Assembly: GCA_030263555.1 (NCBI GenBank)
Contig: SZPE01000007.1
Span: 1-64,000, forward strand
DNA from: CFX2 sp014338005
Lineage (GTDB): Bacteria; Chloroflexota; Anaerolineae; Aggregatilineales; Phototrophicaceae
Length of the DNA: 64,000 nt
Direction: 5' to 3'
The notes under the pieces are model-generated. The model worked only from the letters and a program-made list of their open reading frames with translations, searched no databases and was not told the DNA's origin. A program made the translations under genes and the position numbers. Positions 24,071 to 33,214 of this stretch are shown here, in pieces. Position 1 is the first letter of the stretch. The number at the start of each line of letters is the position of its first letter.

Positions 24071-26223
24071 GATGTAACCTCCAGAAGCAGGGCATTTTTT
24101 GCCTCGACGGTCATCCCATTATGCGTGAAGGGCTTGTCGGTGTAGTTGACGACAATTTGCCGCCCGTTGGCGTAGGTTGTGGCAAAAACGCCCTCTGCCA
24201 GCTGGTAGTGGGCGATAATTTCCTGTCCGCGCACAGGGGCAAGCAGCGCGTTCATCCACCGGTAGGTGTGCTGAATTTCCTCACCCCACTGCGCGTAGGA
24301 CGAGGTATAAATCCAGGCTGAAGGGGTATTCAGCATATTGGAGGTGGCCTCATGCGTGAGGAAGTACGACGGATAGATGCCAAACTCCACATGCCTTAAC
24401 AGATCATCCTGCCGGTTGGATGAAAAATTGAGCGCCGGGCCGTAATAGGGCAGATAACCTGCCAGCACAATAGGCAGGAACGGCACGGCTCTGGCGGTAT
24501 AGATATAACCGTTGTCGCCCAGCGGCATATCGTAATACGCCTGCGCCAGGCCGAAAAGATAGTCGTTTGGGCGATAAATGCCCAGACGCAGGGGCGAGTC
24601 CGCCAGCAAAGCCTGGTAAGCCTGGATGGCCGCTTCGCGGTTGAATGGGCGGCCACCACGAAAATCGCCGTAGAGCGTAAAACCAATACCATCGAGCGCC
24701 AGGCCGGCCGCCATCTGCGAGGCAATGTCCTGCGCCAGGGCGGCATAGCGCCGCTGCAAGGCATCGAACGTGAAATAATAATTGTACTGGCGGTTATAGC
24801 CTTCCAACCCGACATTGGTGATGGACATGGCAACATCGCTGCGGGTGGAGTAACCCGCCTCCCCCCACAGCGCGGCCTGTGGTTCGAGATAGAGCGAGAA
24901 GTGTCCGCCGTCCGCCGTAATACGTTCCGCCAGCGCGCGCAGTTCGTCCAGGCTGCCCAGGCTGCCCTCTAATGCCAGCCAGGTGGGCGGCATGGTGGAT
25001 GCGCCGAGCGGCTGCCAGCCGTAATAGATGACCTCCGGGTTCGGGATTTGAAGCCCGGCCAGAATATCGCCCATCTGCTGGATGGTCGTCATCGGCACAA
25101 ACCGATGCCAGAGCAGAATTCTTTCTTTGTCGCCCGCCAAAAATTCCAGGCGGATACCGATATTCGGGTTGGGATCGTCGTTTTTGTGCAGGCGACCGCC
25201 GTCTATAAGATACTGCCGGTAGCTGCGCGCCATGCCGATATAATCCGCCGTATCGCCGGTCAGGAAGCAGTAGCGAACTGCAACGTCGAAGGCGTTGGGC
25301 TGTCGCTGAACCGTTGTCACGCCCGCGCCGGAGCGGTTGGTGGCCTGGAAGTAAGTCTCGTTGTAAATGAAGGCGTTGTAAACGAAATTAAAATTGGTGA
25401 TGATGCCTGCCGGATGCACCTGAAGTTCACTGTAAGCAGCGCCTTTTTCGACCAGCGCCCAAAAAGCGTTCTGCCCTTCCCCATGCGCCATGCCGTAAAC
25501 CGGCAGGGAGATTGGATAGGGGGAATTAACGCGCGGATCGTAAGGCATGATGGCGATCATGCCCAGATCGGCCCCGTAATAGCGCCCATAAAACATATTG
25601 TCCGCCCGCGTCGAATCGGCGAACGGTATCAAGCTGCCCGTCCCATCCGGCAGCAGCATATAACCCGGCACACTGCTGCCGCGTGTTGCCCCCAAAAACG
25701 GATACAGATAAATTCGCCCAAGCCTAAAGCCAGGCTCTTGCTCGTGGATAGACTCAAACGGCACTTCGACGCGCACGCCGTCGGCTTCCAGATGCAGGAT
25801 CACCCCAACTGTGATGCCCAACCCCGTAAAAACCACCTGCGCCGAGATGCCCTGCTCGATGGGCATAACCGTCAGCGTATGGTCGGCATTGGCGATGGAG
25901 ACGCGCTTGCTGCTTCCCCTCTCGTCCAGATACTCGATACTCAGGCCGCTTTTGGCAAAAGCCTGCCATGCGGTATTGAGCCGGTCGCCCTCAATGAGTT
26001 CATCAATGCCGGAATGCCACACATAGGCGCTGCGTTTGTCCAGCAGTTTGAAAGCCAGCGTAGCCGAATCCACATAAAGCCGGAAGACATCGTTTTCGGC
26101 CACTTTCTGGTAGGTGGGCGGAATCTCGACCAGGGCAGCCTGGGCCTGGGATGCAGCCGCCGGCCAGCAGAGGGCCGCCAGCAGCAGGCACATGAGCGGC
26201 AGGAAACGTTGAAAGTTACCCAC
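24067..26223 (-). CDS. DUF5696-family secreted protein in a sugar-uptake operon
   Basis: A signal peptide (residues 1-29, MCLLLAALCWPAAASQAQA) precedes a 690-residue protein recognised as DUF5696 by its N-terminal beta region (YVDSATLAFKLLDKRSAYVW, GIDELIEGDRLNTAWQ), the YMLLPDGTGSLIPFADST segment and the barrel-like C-terminal half (YYGWQPLGASTMPP, EPQAALWGEAGYS, AGLALDGIGFTLYGDF). The acidic residues in these strands recall glycoside hydrolases, but I cannot name a catalytic pair. Start is GTG, overlapping the NHL/Yip1 gene by eight bases. It is probably an extracytoplasmic carbohydrate-processing or -binding factor for the importer; this is inference from context. Confidence 0.7.
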   Translation of the reverse strand: MGNFQRFLPLMCLLLAALCWPAAASQAQAALVEIPPTYQKVAENDVFRLYVDSATLAFKLLDKRSAYVWHSGIDELIEGDRLNTAWQAFAKSGLSIEYLDERGSSKRVSIANADHTLTVMPIEQGISAQVVFTGLGITVGVILHLEADGVRVEVPFESIHEQEPGFRLGRIYLYPFLGATRGSSVPGYMLLPDGTGSLIPFADSTRADNMFYGRYYGADLGMIAIMPYDPRVNSPYPISLPVYGMAHGEGQNAFWALVEKGAAYSELQVHPAGIITNFNFVYNAFIYNETYFQATNRSGAGVTTVQRQPNAFDVAVRYCFLTGDTADYIGMARSYRQYLIDGGRLHKNDDPNPNIGIRLEFLAGDKERILLWHRFVPMTTIQQMGDILAGLQIPNPEVIYYGWQPLGASTMPPTWLALEGSLGSLDELRALAERITADGGHFSLYLEPQAALWGEAGYSTRSDVAMSITNVGLEGYNRQYNYYFTFDALQRRYAALAQDIASQMAAGLALDGIGFTLYGDFRGGRPFNREAAIQAYQALLADSPLRLGIYRPNDYLFGLAQAYYDMPLGDNGYIYTARAVPFLPIVLAGYLPYYGPALNFSSNRQDDLLRHVEFGIYPSYFLTHEATSNMLNTPSAWIYTSSYAQWGEEIQHTYRWMNALLAPVRGQEIIAHYQLAEGVFATTYANGRQIVVNYTDKPFTHNGMTVEAKNALLLEVTS

Positions 26224-28228
26224 GCAGACCGACCTCCTGAATGACCGCCTGAATGAACTCGTACAATTGATTAAACAGCACGTAGAGGATGTACCCGGTC
26301 AGCAGGAAAATCGCCATTGCGAACAGCGTGGTCAGAAGGTTTCGCACCGTTTCCGAAACCGAGTAATTGTGAATCTCCTTGACCATGATAACGAGCATCA
26401 GGCCGCTCCAGAACAGCACAATCTGCATGGAGAAGGTGTAGATAAAAACCTCGTTGAGCGTGAGCAGGTTGGAGAGCAGCGCAATCGGCAGGCCGAACAG
26501 CGCATAAGGGAACAGGCTGTAGGCGCTGCCGATGATGACCTGGCGCAGGCTGCCCTCGCCATCGCTGATGGTCGCCGTCAGATAGTTGGCGGCATTCCAT
26601 AACACGATCAATCCAAGCACATAGGTGATGTCCGTCTCCACCCAAATTTGCCATAGGGCGGAGTATGGGCTGAATACGAAGCTGGTCGCATAGATCGAGA
26701 GGACGTATGAAACCAGCACCCAGCCGTAAATCAGCAGGGCGAAGCCGAGGCTGCCGCGCTGGTTTTGTTTAATGTAATAAAAACTATCGGCGGGCTGCCG
26801 GATGAAGCGGAACATAAAAACAAAGTCATCCACCAGGGGGATTTGCCGCGCCGCCCGCGCCCGTCTCCGCACCACGTCCAGCCAGCGATACCGCCGCTCC
26901 AGCCGGTTGAAGACGCCAAGCGATACCCATGCCACCAGGAAGATGCCGAGCGCGCCGCCCAGATAACGCTGCAAAACCAGATTACGCAGTTCCCAGAAGG
27001 CGTCCGAATACCCGTCACGGTCTTCGGCGTAGCGGTAAAGCTGGAGCGCGCTGGTATACTGGCCTTCGTTATAATCGGCATCCGCCAGCGCCTGGTATGC
27101 CATCAGGATCAGACCGTTATAAGTCAGCACATCCTCAAAGTATGGTCGGGCCTCGGCATAAAAACCATTCATATACAGCCGCACGCCATCGTGCAGACGC
27201 CGGGCAAAATCGGTGACGCGGTAGGTCACAAGGGCGTTTTTGTCTTTGTCCAGCACGTACAGGGCATCCCCCACGCGCTCGACAGCCGTGGGATTGCTCA
27301 ACAGGCCAAGCCGCTGATCGCCTCTGTCCTGCGCGCCAAAAAGGAACAGCAGTGTGCCGTTCAGATCATATTCAAAGATGTTCCCCCCCTCGGTGACTGC
27401 GACCATCAGGCCCTCATCGCTGACGTGAATATCTCGAAAGCTTTGGGAGCCGAAAACCGGCTGCGTGAACAAATTGCGGCCAGAAACGGTAAACTTGCGA
27501 ATGCTTTTGTCCCTGGCGGTGCCGGCGGTGATCGTATAAACAAGTGATTGGTGGTCAATGGCGAGGTTGGAGGGTGAGGCGGCTTCGTTGCGAATAAACT
27601 GCTCTAATTGCTCATCCGTTAAAAACAGCCGCTGCAAAATCATCTGAAGCGACATGGCCGCCGAATTGGCGCCAAAGTAACCGATGAAGTTACCGTTGGT
27701 GTTCATCATGACCAGGCCGTCAACCGAGCCTTCGCTGACGATATAGAGGTTCTGGCGCGCATCTACGGCGATTTTGCGCGGCAGGAACTCGCGGTGTGCG
27801 CCAAACAACGGCTCGGAGGGGCGGCCAAACTCATTGAGCAGGCTGCCATCTGCGTCCAGGATAACGATGGTATTTTTACCGGCGTCGGCGACGTAAAGCC
27901 TGCCCGCTTTGTCCACGAACAGTCCGGTAGGCGACCGCAGGACTCCCTGCCCGAACTCCGCTGTCACCTCGAAACCTGCATCCAGTTTGATGATGCGCCC
28001 ATTGCCGGTATCGGCAACATAGAGGAAACCGTCCGCAGCGAGGAACATATCCTCAGGCCGCAGTGCCGGAAGGTCAATTTCGTCAAGCGGGGTATAGGCG
28101 TCCTGCGTTGGATAAAGAACGCCGCCGGGACCTAACGTCCAGGTGGTGTAGGGGGAAACCGCCATCACCGGCACGCCCGCCGCCAGCAGCCCCGTCAGGA
28201 GAAGCAGAAGTGTCAAAACCTTCTTCAT
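26216..28228 (-). CDS. NHL beta-propeller / TPR / Yip1-domain membrane protein
   Basis: A signal peptide (MKKVLTLLLLLTGLLAAGVP) leads into an NHL propeller (about residues 45-330), with repeats such as DGFLYVADTGNGRIIKLD, AGRLYVADAGKNTIVILD and QNLYIVSEGSVDGLVMM. A TPR-like helical pair follows (about 345-410, YNEGQYTSALQLYRYAEDRD), then one helix (about 415-432), a basic cytoplasmic stretch (ERRYRWLDVVRRRARAAR) and a five-helix Yip1 domain (about 485-665). The propeller would sit outside the cell. The gene overlaps both neighbours by a few bases. A structural or sensing partner of the importer is likely; the mechanism is unknown. Confidence 0.75.
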   Translation of the reverse strand: MKKVLTLLLLLTGLLAAGVPVMAVSPYTTWTLGPGGVLYPTQDAYTPLDEIDLPALRPEDMFLAADGFLYVADTGNGRIIKLDAGFEVTAEFGQGVLRSPTGLFVDKAGRLYVADAGKNTIVILDADGSLLNEFGRPSEPLFGAHREFLPRKIAVDARQNLYIVSEGSVDGLVMMNTNGNFIGYFGANSAAMSLQMILQRLFLTDEQLEQFIRNEAASPSNLAIDHQSLVYTITAGTARDKSIRKFTVSGRNLFTQPVFGSQSFRDIHVSDEGLMVAVTEGGNIFEYDLNGTLLFLFGAQDRGDQRLGLLSNPTAVERVGDALYVLDKDKNALVTYRVTDFARRLHDGVRLYMNGFYAEARPYFEDVLTYNGLILMAYQALADADYNEGQYTSALQLYRYAEDRDGYSDAFWELRNLVLQRYLGGALGIFLVAWVSLGVFNRLERRYRWLDVVRRRARAARQIPLVDDFVFMFRFIRQPADSFYYIKQNQRGSLGFALLIYGWVLVSYVLSIYATSFVFSPYSALWQIWVETDITYVLGLIVLWNAANYLTATISDGEGSLRQVIIGSAYSLFPYALFGLPIALLSNLLTLNEVFIYTFSMQIVLFWSGLMLVIMVKEIHNYSVSETVRNLLTTLFAMAIFLLTGYILYVLFNQLYEFIQAVIQEVGLRG

Positions 28229-29127
28229 TTCAACCCCGACCGTGACATGGTACTCATCACCTGGCCTTGCAGAAAGATGAAAATGACAAGGTTGGGCAAG
28301 AACATAATCAGCGCCGCCGCCGCCGCGATGCCCTGCCCGGCTACCGCATTAGCGCCTGTCGCGGTGGTGCTGGTCAGCGTACTCAAATAGAAGGCCAGGG
28401 TTCTCAAACTTTCGTTGTTGATGTAGAGCGTGGAAATCTCCGCATTGTTCCAAGCCGCCTGGAAAGTGAGGATGGCAATCGTCGCCAGGGCAGGCTGAAT
28501 CATCGGCAGGATAATACGCCAATAAATCCACCAATCGGAAGCGCCGTCAATTTGCGCCGCCTCGATCACTTCGTCAGGGATGCCATCAATGAATTGTTTG
28601 AGCAAGAAAAGGCCGACCGGCATCGCCAGAACAGGGAGGATATGCACCCAAAAGGTGTCGAGCAGGCTCAGATTTTTGACAACCAAAAAGCGCGGGATGG
28701 TGACGGCGATTGGCACGAACATCAGGGCCACATTATTGATGACGAAAAGCGTTTGTTTGAGTTTGAAGCGTTTTTTAGAAAGCGCATATGCCGCCGTGCT
28801 GGAAACGAAAATAGACGCCAGCACCGTGACGAGCGTTATCACAATGCTGTTGAACAAATAGCGGCTGACCGGAATGCCCGAATTGGACAATTTGGAGAAC
28901 AAATCTGTAAAATTTTTAAGTGTGGGGTTGACCACGAAGAAACGCGGCGGAAAAGCAAACAATTCGTCCGGCGGTTTAAAGGCGCTGGAAAATATATAGA
29001 TGATGGGCAGCAGCATCAGCGCGGACAGCGGCACCAGCAGCACATAAAACTTGATCTGGCTGACGTGAAAACCCTGCGGGTTGATGCCCCGGTTTTTAAC
29101 CCCGGTATAGCGGCTAAACCACTTCAT
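28225..29127 (-). CDS. Carbohydrate ABC transporter permease, MalG-type (CUT1)
   Basis: Six helices with the MalG-type segment FPPRFFVVNPTLKNFTDLFS in the first periplasmic loop, the EAA-loop EVIEAAQIDGASDWWIYWRI and the C-terminal LQGQVMSTMSRSGLK, which is typical of this group. Its stop overlaps the ATG of the Yip1 gene (ATGA). It pairs with the MalF-type permease immediately upstream. Confidence 0.9.
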   Translation of the reverse strand: MKWFSRYTGVKNRGINPQGFHVSQIKFYVLLVPLSALMLLPIIYIFSSAFKPPDELFAFPPRFFVVNPTLKNFTDLFSKLSNSGIPVSRYLFNSIVITLVTVLASIFVSSTAAYALSKKRFKLKQTLFVINNVALMFVPIAVTIPRFLVVKNLSLLDTFWVHILPVLAMPVGLFLLKQFIDGIPDEVIEAAQIDGASDWWIYWRIILPMIQPALATIAILTFQAAWNNAEISTLYINNESLRTLAFYLSTLTSTTATGANAVAGQGIAAAAALIMFLPNLVIFIFLQGQVMSTMSRSGLK

Positions 29128-29133
29128 GCTGGC

Positions 29134-30093
29134 TTATGCCTCACTGGCAAACAGACGAGTGGCGACACGAGAAAAGAACAGCACCATCAACAGCAAAACC
29201 ACCGAAACGGCGGCAGCATAGCCCATCTCGTAGCGCAAAAAGCCATAGTCCTCGATGTGATTGACGATCAACTGCCCGGCATACTGCGGCGTGGGGTTGC
29301 TGCCCGAAAGCGTGACGCCGATTGCCCCGGCCTGGAAGGTGCCGACGATGGACATCACCGCCCCAAAGAGCATTTGCGGCTTCATCGAGGGAATGGTGAT
29401 GTAAAAAATCTCCTGCCAGCGGCTGCTCATCCCGTCTATCGCAGCGGCTTCGTACAGTTCCGGGCTGATCTCCAGAATGCCCGCCAGCATCGCCAGGAAG
29501 CCAATGCCCATGCTGCTCCACAGCGTCACCACAATCATGATGGTCATCAGATACTGCGGCGATTGCAGCCATTGGATCGGCTCTCGCAAAAGACCCAACT
29601 CCATCAGGAAACTGTTCAGATAGCCGGTCTGGTCGCCGCTAAAGAGCGTCTTCCAGACGACCGCCATCGCTACTCCGGCGGTCATGGATGGCGAATAGAG
29701 AATCAGCGCAAAGATCGTCCGGGGGATTCTGGGCAGCTGCGCCAGCATCCAGGCCAGCAGAAAAGCGAGCGCATACCCGCCCGGCCCGACAATCACCGCA
29801 AACTGGATGGTGTTGGGCAGAACGTACTTCATGAATGTATCGTCCTGCGTGATGAGAGAGATGTAATTGCTCAAGCCGATGAAACGGGGAGGCTGGATAG
29901 CGTCAAAAAATGTGAACGAGAGCAAAGACGCGGCTAGCACCGGCACAACGATGAAGACGATGAACAGCAGCGCATAGGGGGATAGGAAGGCATATGCGCC
30001 GCCTTCTTTATTGAGCCAACCCAGGAAAGACCTACGTATGCCCGATTCATCGAACCCACGAACGACGTTTTGTCTATTGAGTTCCGTTTGCAT
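29134..30093 (-). CDS. Carbohydrate ABC transporter permease, MalF-type (CUT1)
   Basis: Permease of 319 residues with an N-terminal helix at about 34-58 (AFLSPYALLFIVFIVVPVLA), the FVGLSNY-like motif FIGLSNYISLI and the EAA-loop LYEAAAIDGMSSRWQEIFYI. It starts 20 bases inside the 3' end of the large binding-protein gene, so the two are translationally coupled. That arrangement suggests this permease pair works with the large receptor. Confidence 0.9.
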   Translation of the reverse strand: MQTELNRQNVVRGFDESGIRRSFLGWLNKEGGAYAFLSPYALLFIVFIVVPVLAASLLSFTFFDAIQPPRFIGLSNYISLITQDDTFMKYVLPNTIQFAVIVGPGGYALAFLLAWMLAQLPRIPRTIFALILYSPSMTAGVAMAVVWKTLFSGDQTGYLNSFLMELGLLREPIQWLQSPQYLMTIMIVVTLWSSMGIGFLAMLAGILEISPELYEAAAIDGMSSRWQEIFYITIPSMKPQMLFGAVMSIVGTFQAGAIGVTLSGSNPTPQYAGQLIVNHIEDYGFLRYEMGYAAAVSVVLLLMVLFFSRVATRLFASEA

Positions 30094-33082
30094 TTTCCAT
30101 CCACGCTCTCACAGTTTCAATCGTCGGGATTTTGAACGCCCGCGCCGGTTTACCCTCTTTCAGATAGCCGAACTCCTCCATTTTGCGGGCAATTTCACGA
30201 TTGACGATGATGACAGACCGGTCAATTGCCACGCGCGGGTTGACCCCATCGAACACGATACGGTTCCAGATATTGCTCAACTCGCGTTCCTGCATGTAAC
30301 TGCCGGGCAGCCGCACCGGCTCTTGCAGCCACTGCCACTGTTCCAGGATTACGGCTTTGTGTTCATCGGGAATATCCATGCGGCTGAGAGCTTCCAGATT
30401 GGCGGAGAACCACAAATATTCGAGTCCGTAGTTCAAAACTAACTGCTCCGCAAATTCGGACTGTGTGTCGGTGGACATCCACCACTTCAGGAATTCCCAG
30501 GCTTCCTGCGGCTTATCGGTATTTCTGAACATGATGCTGGTCTGTGCCGAGCCGGTGGCGTAGCGATTTTGCCTGCCATCGGCCAGCACTGTCGCCGGGT
30601 ACAGGTCAATGTTCCACAGCCCGCCGATCTCCGGGGCGGCGGTCATCAGTTTGACGTAGGTGTCTATGATATTGGAAACGCCGATCGGCAGCGTGCCATA
30701 GCGGAAACCCTCGTAAAAACTGACGGTGGTCAGCGGCATCCCGTAGATGGTGAAGCTGTCCGCCATGAACCTGATGCCGGCGACGGCCTCCTCGCTTTGC
30801 AAACCCGTAGCAAAACCATCCTCGCTGTAAAGTTTTGCCCCATAGTTGAACAGGTAGGGGGCCGTAAAAATGTAGTTTCTCTGCCCGCTGCCGCTCGAAA
30901 GCGGTGTGTTGAAATTCATGCCGTACCGCTGCAATTCCGGCAGAATCTCGATGACTTCGTTCCAGGTGTGCGGCACAGGCAGCCCAAGCGAATCGAGGAT
31001 GTCCCGGCGGTAAAATGTCAGCCAGCAGTCCTGCGTCTCTGGAATGGCGTACATGGAATCGTTGATGATGTACCCCAACAGCGAGCCGGGCGAATAGATG
31101 CGGATGAACGAATCAAAATCCGCGAAGGTGCGTAAATCGTACAGGGCATTACGAATGGCAAGCTCGTAAGGAATGTGGGTGCTGACACCCAACGCCACAT
31201 CCGGTTGAAGGTTGGCGGCATTCGCCAACACCAGTTTTGACTCATCCGGCATGATCGAGAATTTGACTCGAATCCCCGTTTGCGGCGTGAAAGATGTGTC
31301 TGCCATTAATTGCAGCAGGTTCACATACTGCCGGGGACGGTTGATCCATACTTCCAATTCATCCGCGCTTGCCCCAATAGATTGATACGGGTCTGGCTGG
31401 AAAGAATGTATAAAGCGTTTAATATCCTCGGACAGGGCCGTTATGAATGAAGGAGATGGCATCTCAGGAACACGATCCGGGGAATGAATCACGATTTTGT
31501 CCAAAGCCAGCGGCTGATTTTGCAGCAGCGACAGGAGCGAGCCGAGCATCTGCGCCGCCGAGCCGGTGCCTTCCGAGAAACGGCTCATATAAACCGGTAT
31601 CTGGTCGGGGTCGGCGGCCAGGAACAGCAAATTTGTAATCGCCATCTGGTAAGTGAGAATCTCCGGCGATGCGCTGATCCCGTCAATAGACAGCAGCTGC
31701 TCTTTGTCGTCAATCAGTTTTTGAGCAATGGCGTTCAGGCGCTCTTGAATGTCGGGGATGTAATTGGAGATCGCCCATTCCCTGTACGGGTCGCGCTGGT
31801 TGCCGGTCAGCTTCTTAATTTCCAGCGCCAGGGTATTGATGTCAAGCAGGGCTTCCTGGATGGTTTCGATGGCAGGCCGGTAAGGCGCGTTCGTCGCTTC
31901 AATACCCAGCACGTTCAGGCCGCGATGCAGAAAAATCCTGTAAGGCGTCTCGCCGCCCAGGGTGACATTCACCCAATCTGCCGAATAGGGGAAGGGAACG
32001 GTGTTGATTTGCTCGAACGGCACCTGGCCGTTGACGGTAATGCGGCGGAAAACGGTGAAGTTGCTGCGCGTGTTCTGCAAAGCGCGCAGGGTAATCGCAT
32101 ACAACCCGTCTTCCGGGACGGTAAACTCGTAATAGACTGCACTGCCGCTTTTGACCCAACTGCTGCCGCCCAGCGTATTCAACAGCAGACAGTATGTGTC
32201 GTAGGGTGTGACCTGGAGGCTGCGGCTGCTGGCAGGCTGCACCGAGGTGTCATTTTTGTAGGAAGGCAGTTCCGCTTCGAGTGTGAGCGAAAAGCCGGAT
32301 GAGTCCGGCGCGGACTGAGATGCCAGGTATTGGGCATAGTCGGGATAGGGCGAGGCTGTCACCAGATAGATGCTGCCCAGATACAGCGCGCCTTTAATCA
32401 GGGTGAAGTCGAAGCGGTGTTCTCCGGCAGAGAGTTTTACCCGAAGCGGATAAGCTTGGCTGAAGTTGACATCCCAGGCGGCAGCAGTCGTCCAGCGCAC
32501 ATCGCGCACCTGCTTTATGAGTACATCGTTGCCGTAGCGATCTTTGGGAAAGGTATCGGCGCTGCTGCGGTAATAAACCGGGAAAATAAATCGCTGCAAG
32601 CCGCCGGTGGGAAATGCGCCATCAATACGTATCTGCCCTTCAGGACTGCCCGGCTCTGAAGGTGCGGCGATGTCGAAGGCGAATATGAACTCCCCCTCGT
32701 CAGGAATTGTGACATCAAACCGCACGGCATCTCCCTGCCGCAGCAAGGCGCTCGGTTTGGCATATTGGCGCGCAACCTCGTCTTGGGCAGGCGGCAAATC
32801 CAGCGAGTCGGCGCGGATCTCGATGGTGGGCGGAGAAAGTTTATCTGCGCCTTCGACCGGCAGCCCCCACGTCCCGACATAAAGATAGTCGGCCTGATCC
32901 TGGACAGCCGGCAAGATGGACAAACTGGCTGATGGGGCGGCAGCGATCTGGGATGGGCAGCCCACCCCAAGCGGTGTTTGACCGTTAACCGGCAGGAGCG
33001 CGCCCATCGAAAGCAGGGCCGCTGAGACTGCTATCAAAAGCAGTATAGTCACTCTGGAAAGTCTTTTTCGTTTCGAGCGCAT
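30074..33082 (-). CDS. Very large sugar ABC transporter solute-binding protein with N-terminal beta modules
   Basis: About 1000 residues, more than twice the usual size. After an N-terminal membrane/signal segment (about 10-32, VTILLLIAVSAALLSMGALL) come two beta-sandwich, carbohydrate-binding-like modules (about 70-240 and 275-400, for example DEGEFIFAFDIAAP and SAVYYEFTVPEDGLYAITLR). A helical linker follows (400-540). The last part (about 600-985) is an SBP_bac_1 domain (DCWLTFYRRDILDSLGLPVP, then HTWNEVIEILPELQ, and QEAWEFLKWWMS). The ATG at 33082 is preferred over 33103 because GGAG precedes it at good spacing. It is the first gene of the overlapping operon running down to 22245. The extra modules may concentrate polysaccharide at the surface. 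Confidence 0.82.
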   Translation of the reverse strand: MRSKRKRLSRVTILLLIAVSAALLSMGALLPVNGQTPLGVGCPSQIAAAPSASLSILPAVQDQADYLYVGTWGLPVEGADKLSPPTIEIRADSLDLPPAQDEVARQYAKPSALLRQGDAVRFDVTIPDEGEFIFAFDIAAPSEPGSPEGQIRIDGAFPTGGLQRFIFPVYYRSSADTFPKDRYGNDVLIKQVRDVRWTTAAAWDVNFSQAYPLRVKLSAGEHRFDFTLIKGALYLGSIYLVTASPYPDYAQYLASQSAPDSSGFSLTLEAELPSYKNDTSVQPASSRSLQVTPYDTYCLLLNTLGGSSWVKSGSAVYYEFTVPEDGLYAITLRALQNTRSNFTVFRRITVNGQVPFEQINTVPFPYSADWVNVTLGGETPYRIFLHRGLNVLGIEATNAPYRPAIETIQEALLDINTLALEIKKLTGNQRDPYREWAISNYIPDIQERLNAIAQKLIDDKEQLLSIDGISASPEILTYQMAITNLLFLAADPDQIPVYMSRFSEGTGSAAQMLGSLLSLLQNQPLALDKIVIHSPDRVPEMPSPSFITALSEDIKRFIHSFQPDPYQSIGASADELEVWINRPRQYVNLLQLMADTSFTPQTGIRVKFSIMPDESKLVLANAANLQPDVALGVSTHIPYELAIRNALYDLRTFADFDSFIRIYSPGSLLGYIINDSMYAIPETQDCWLTFYRRDILDSLGLPVPHTWNEVIEILPELQRYGMNFNTPLSSGSGQRNYIFTAPYLFNYGAKLYSEDGFATGLQSEEAVAGIRFMADSFTIYGMPLTTVSFYEGFRYGTLPIGVSNIIDTYVKLMTAAPEIGGLWNIDLYPATVLADGRQNRYATGSAQTSIMFRNTDKPQEAWEFLKWWMSTDTQSEFAEQLVLNYGLEYLWFSANLEALSRMDIPDEHKAVILEQWQWLQEPVRLPGSYMQERELSNIWNRIVFDGVNPRVAIDRSVIIVNREIARKMEEFGYLKEGKPARAFKIPTIETVRAWMENANGTQ

Positions 33083-33170
33083 CGCCCCATCTCCAGCCGC
33101 CATGAGAGCGTTTTCTCGCGCGCGAAAGCACGATACGACGTTCGTTGTTCATTAACAAATAATATTATTC

Positions 33171-33202
33171 AGGGGAACGCTGCGAGCGCATCACGTTCCC
33201 CT
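33171..33202 (-). terminator. Hairpin after the second sugar-binding-protein gene
   Basis: AGGGGAACG (33171-33179) and CGTTCCCCT (33194-33202) form a perfect 9-base stem with a 14-base loop, just past the stop at 33215. The following minus-strand sequence is A/T-rich (TGAATAATATTATTTG), not a pure T-run, so this may be a partial terminator. A possible promoter (TTGTTA, 17 bases, TATCGT) follows it and would serve the large-receptor operon. Confidence 0.55.
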
Positions 33203-33214
33203 GCGGCAGACAGG

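Noticed and set aside
28267..29937. Open frame of about 556 codons on the plus strand
   Set aside because: It overlaps two clear permease genes on the other strand and is very rich in Arg, His and Gln, as expected for an antisense frame in this genome.
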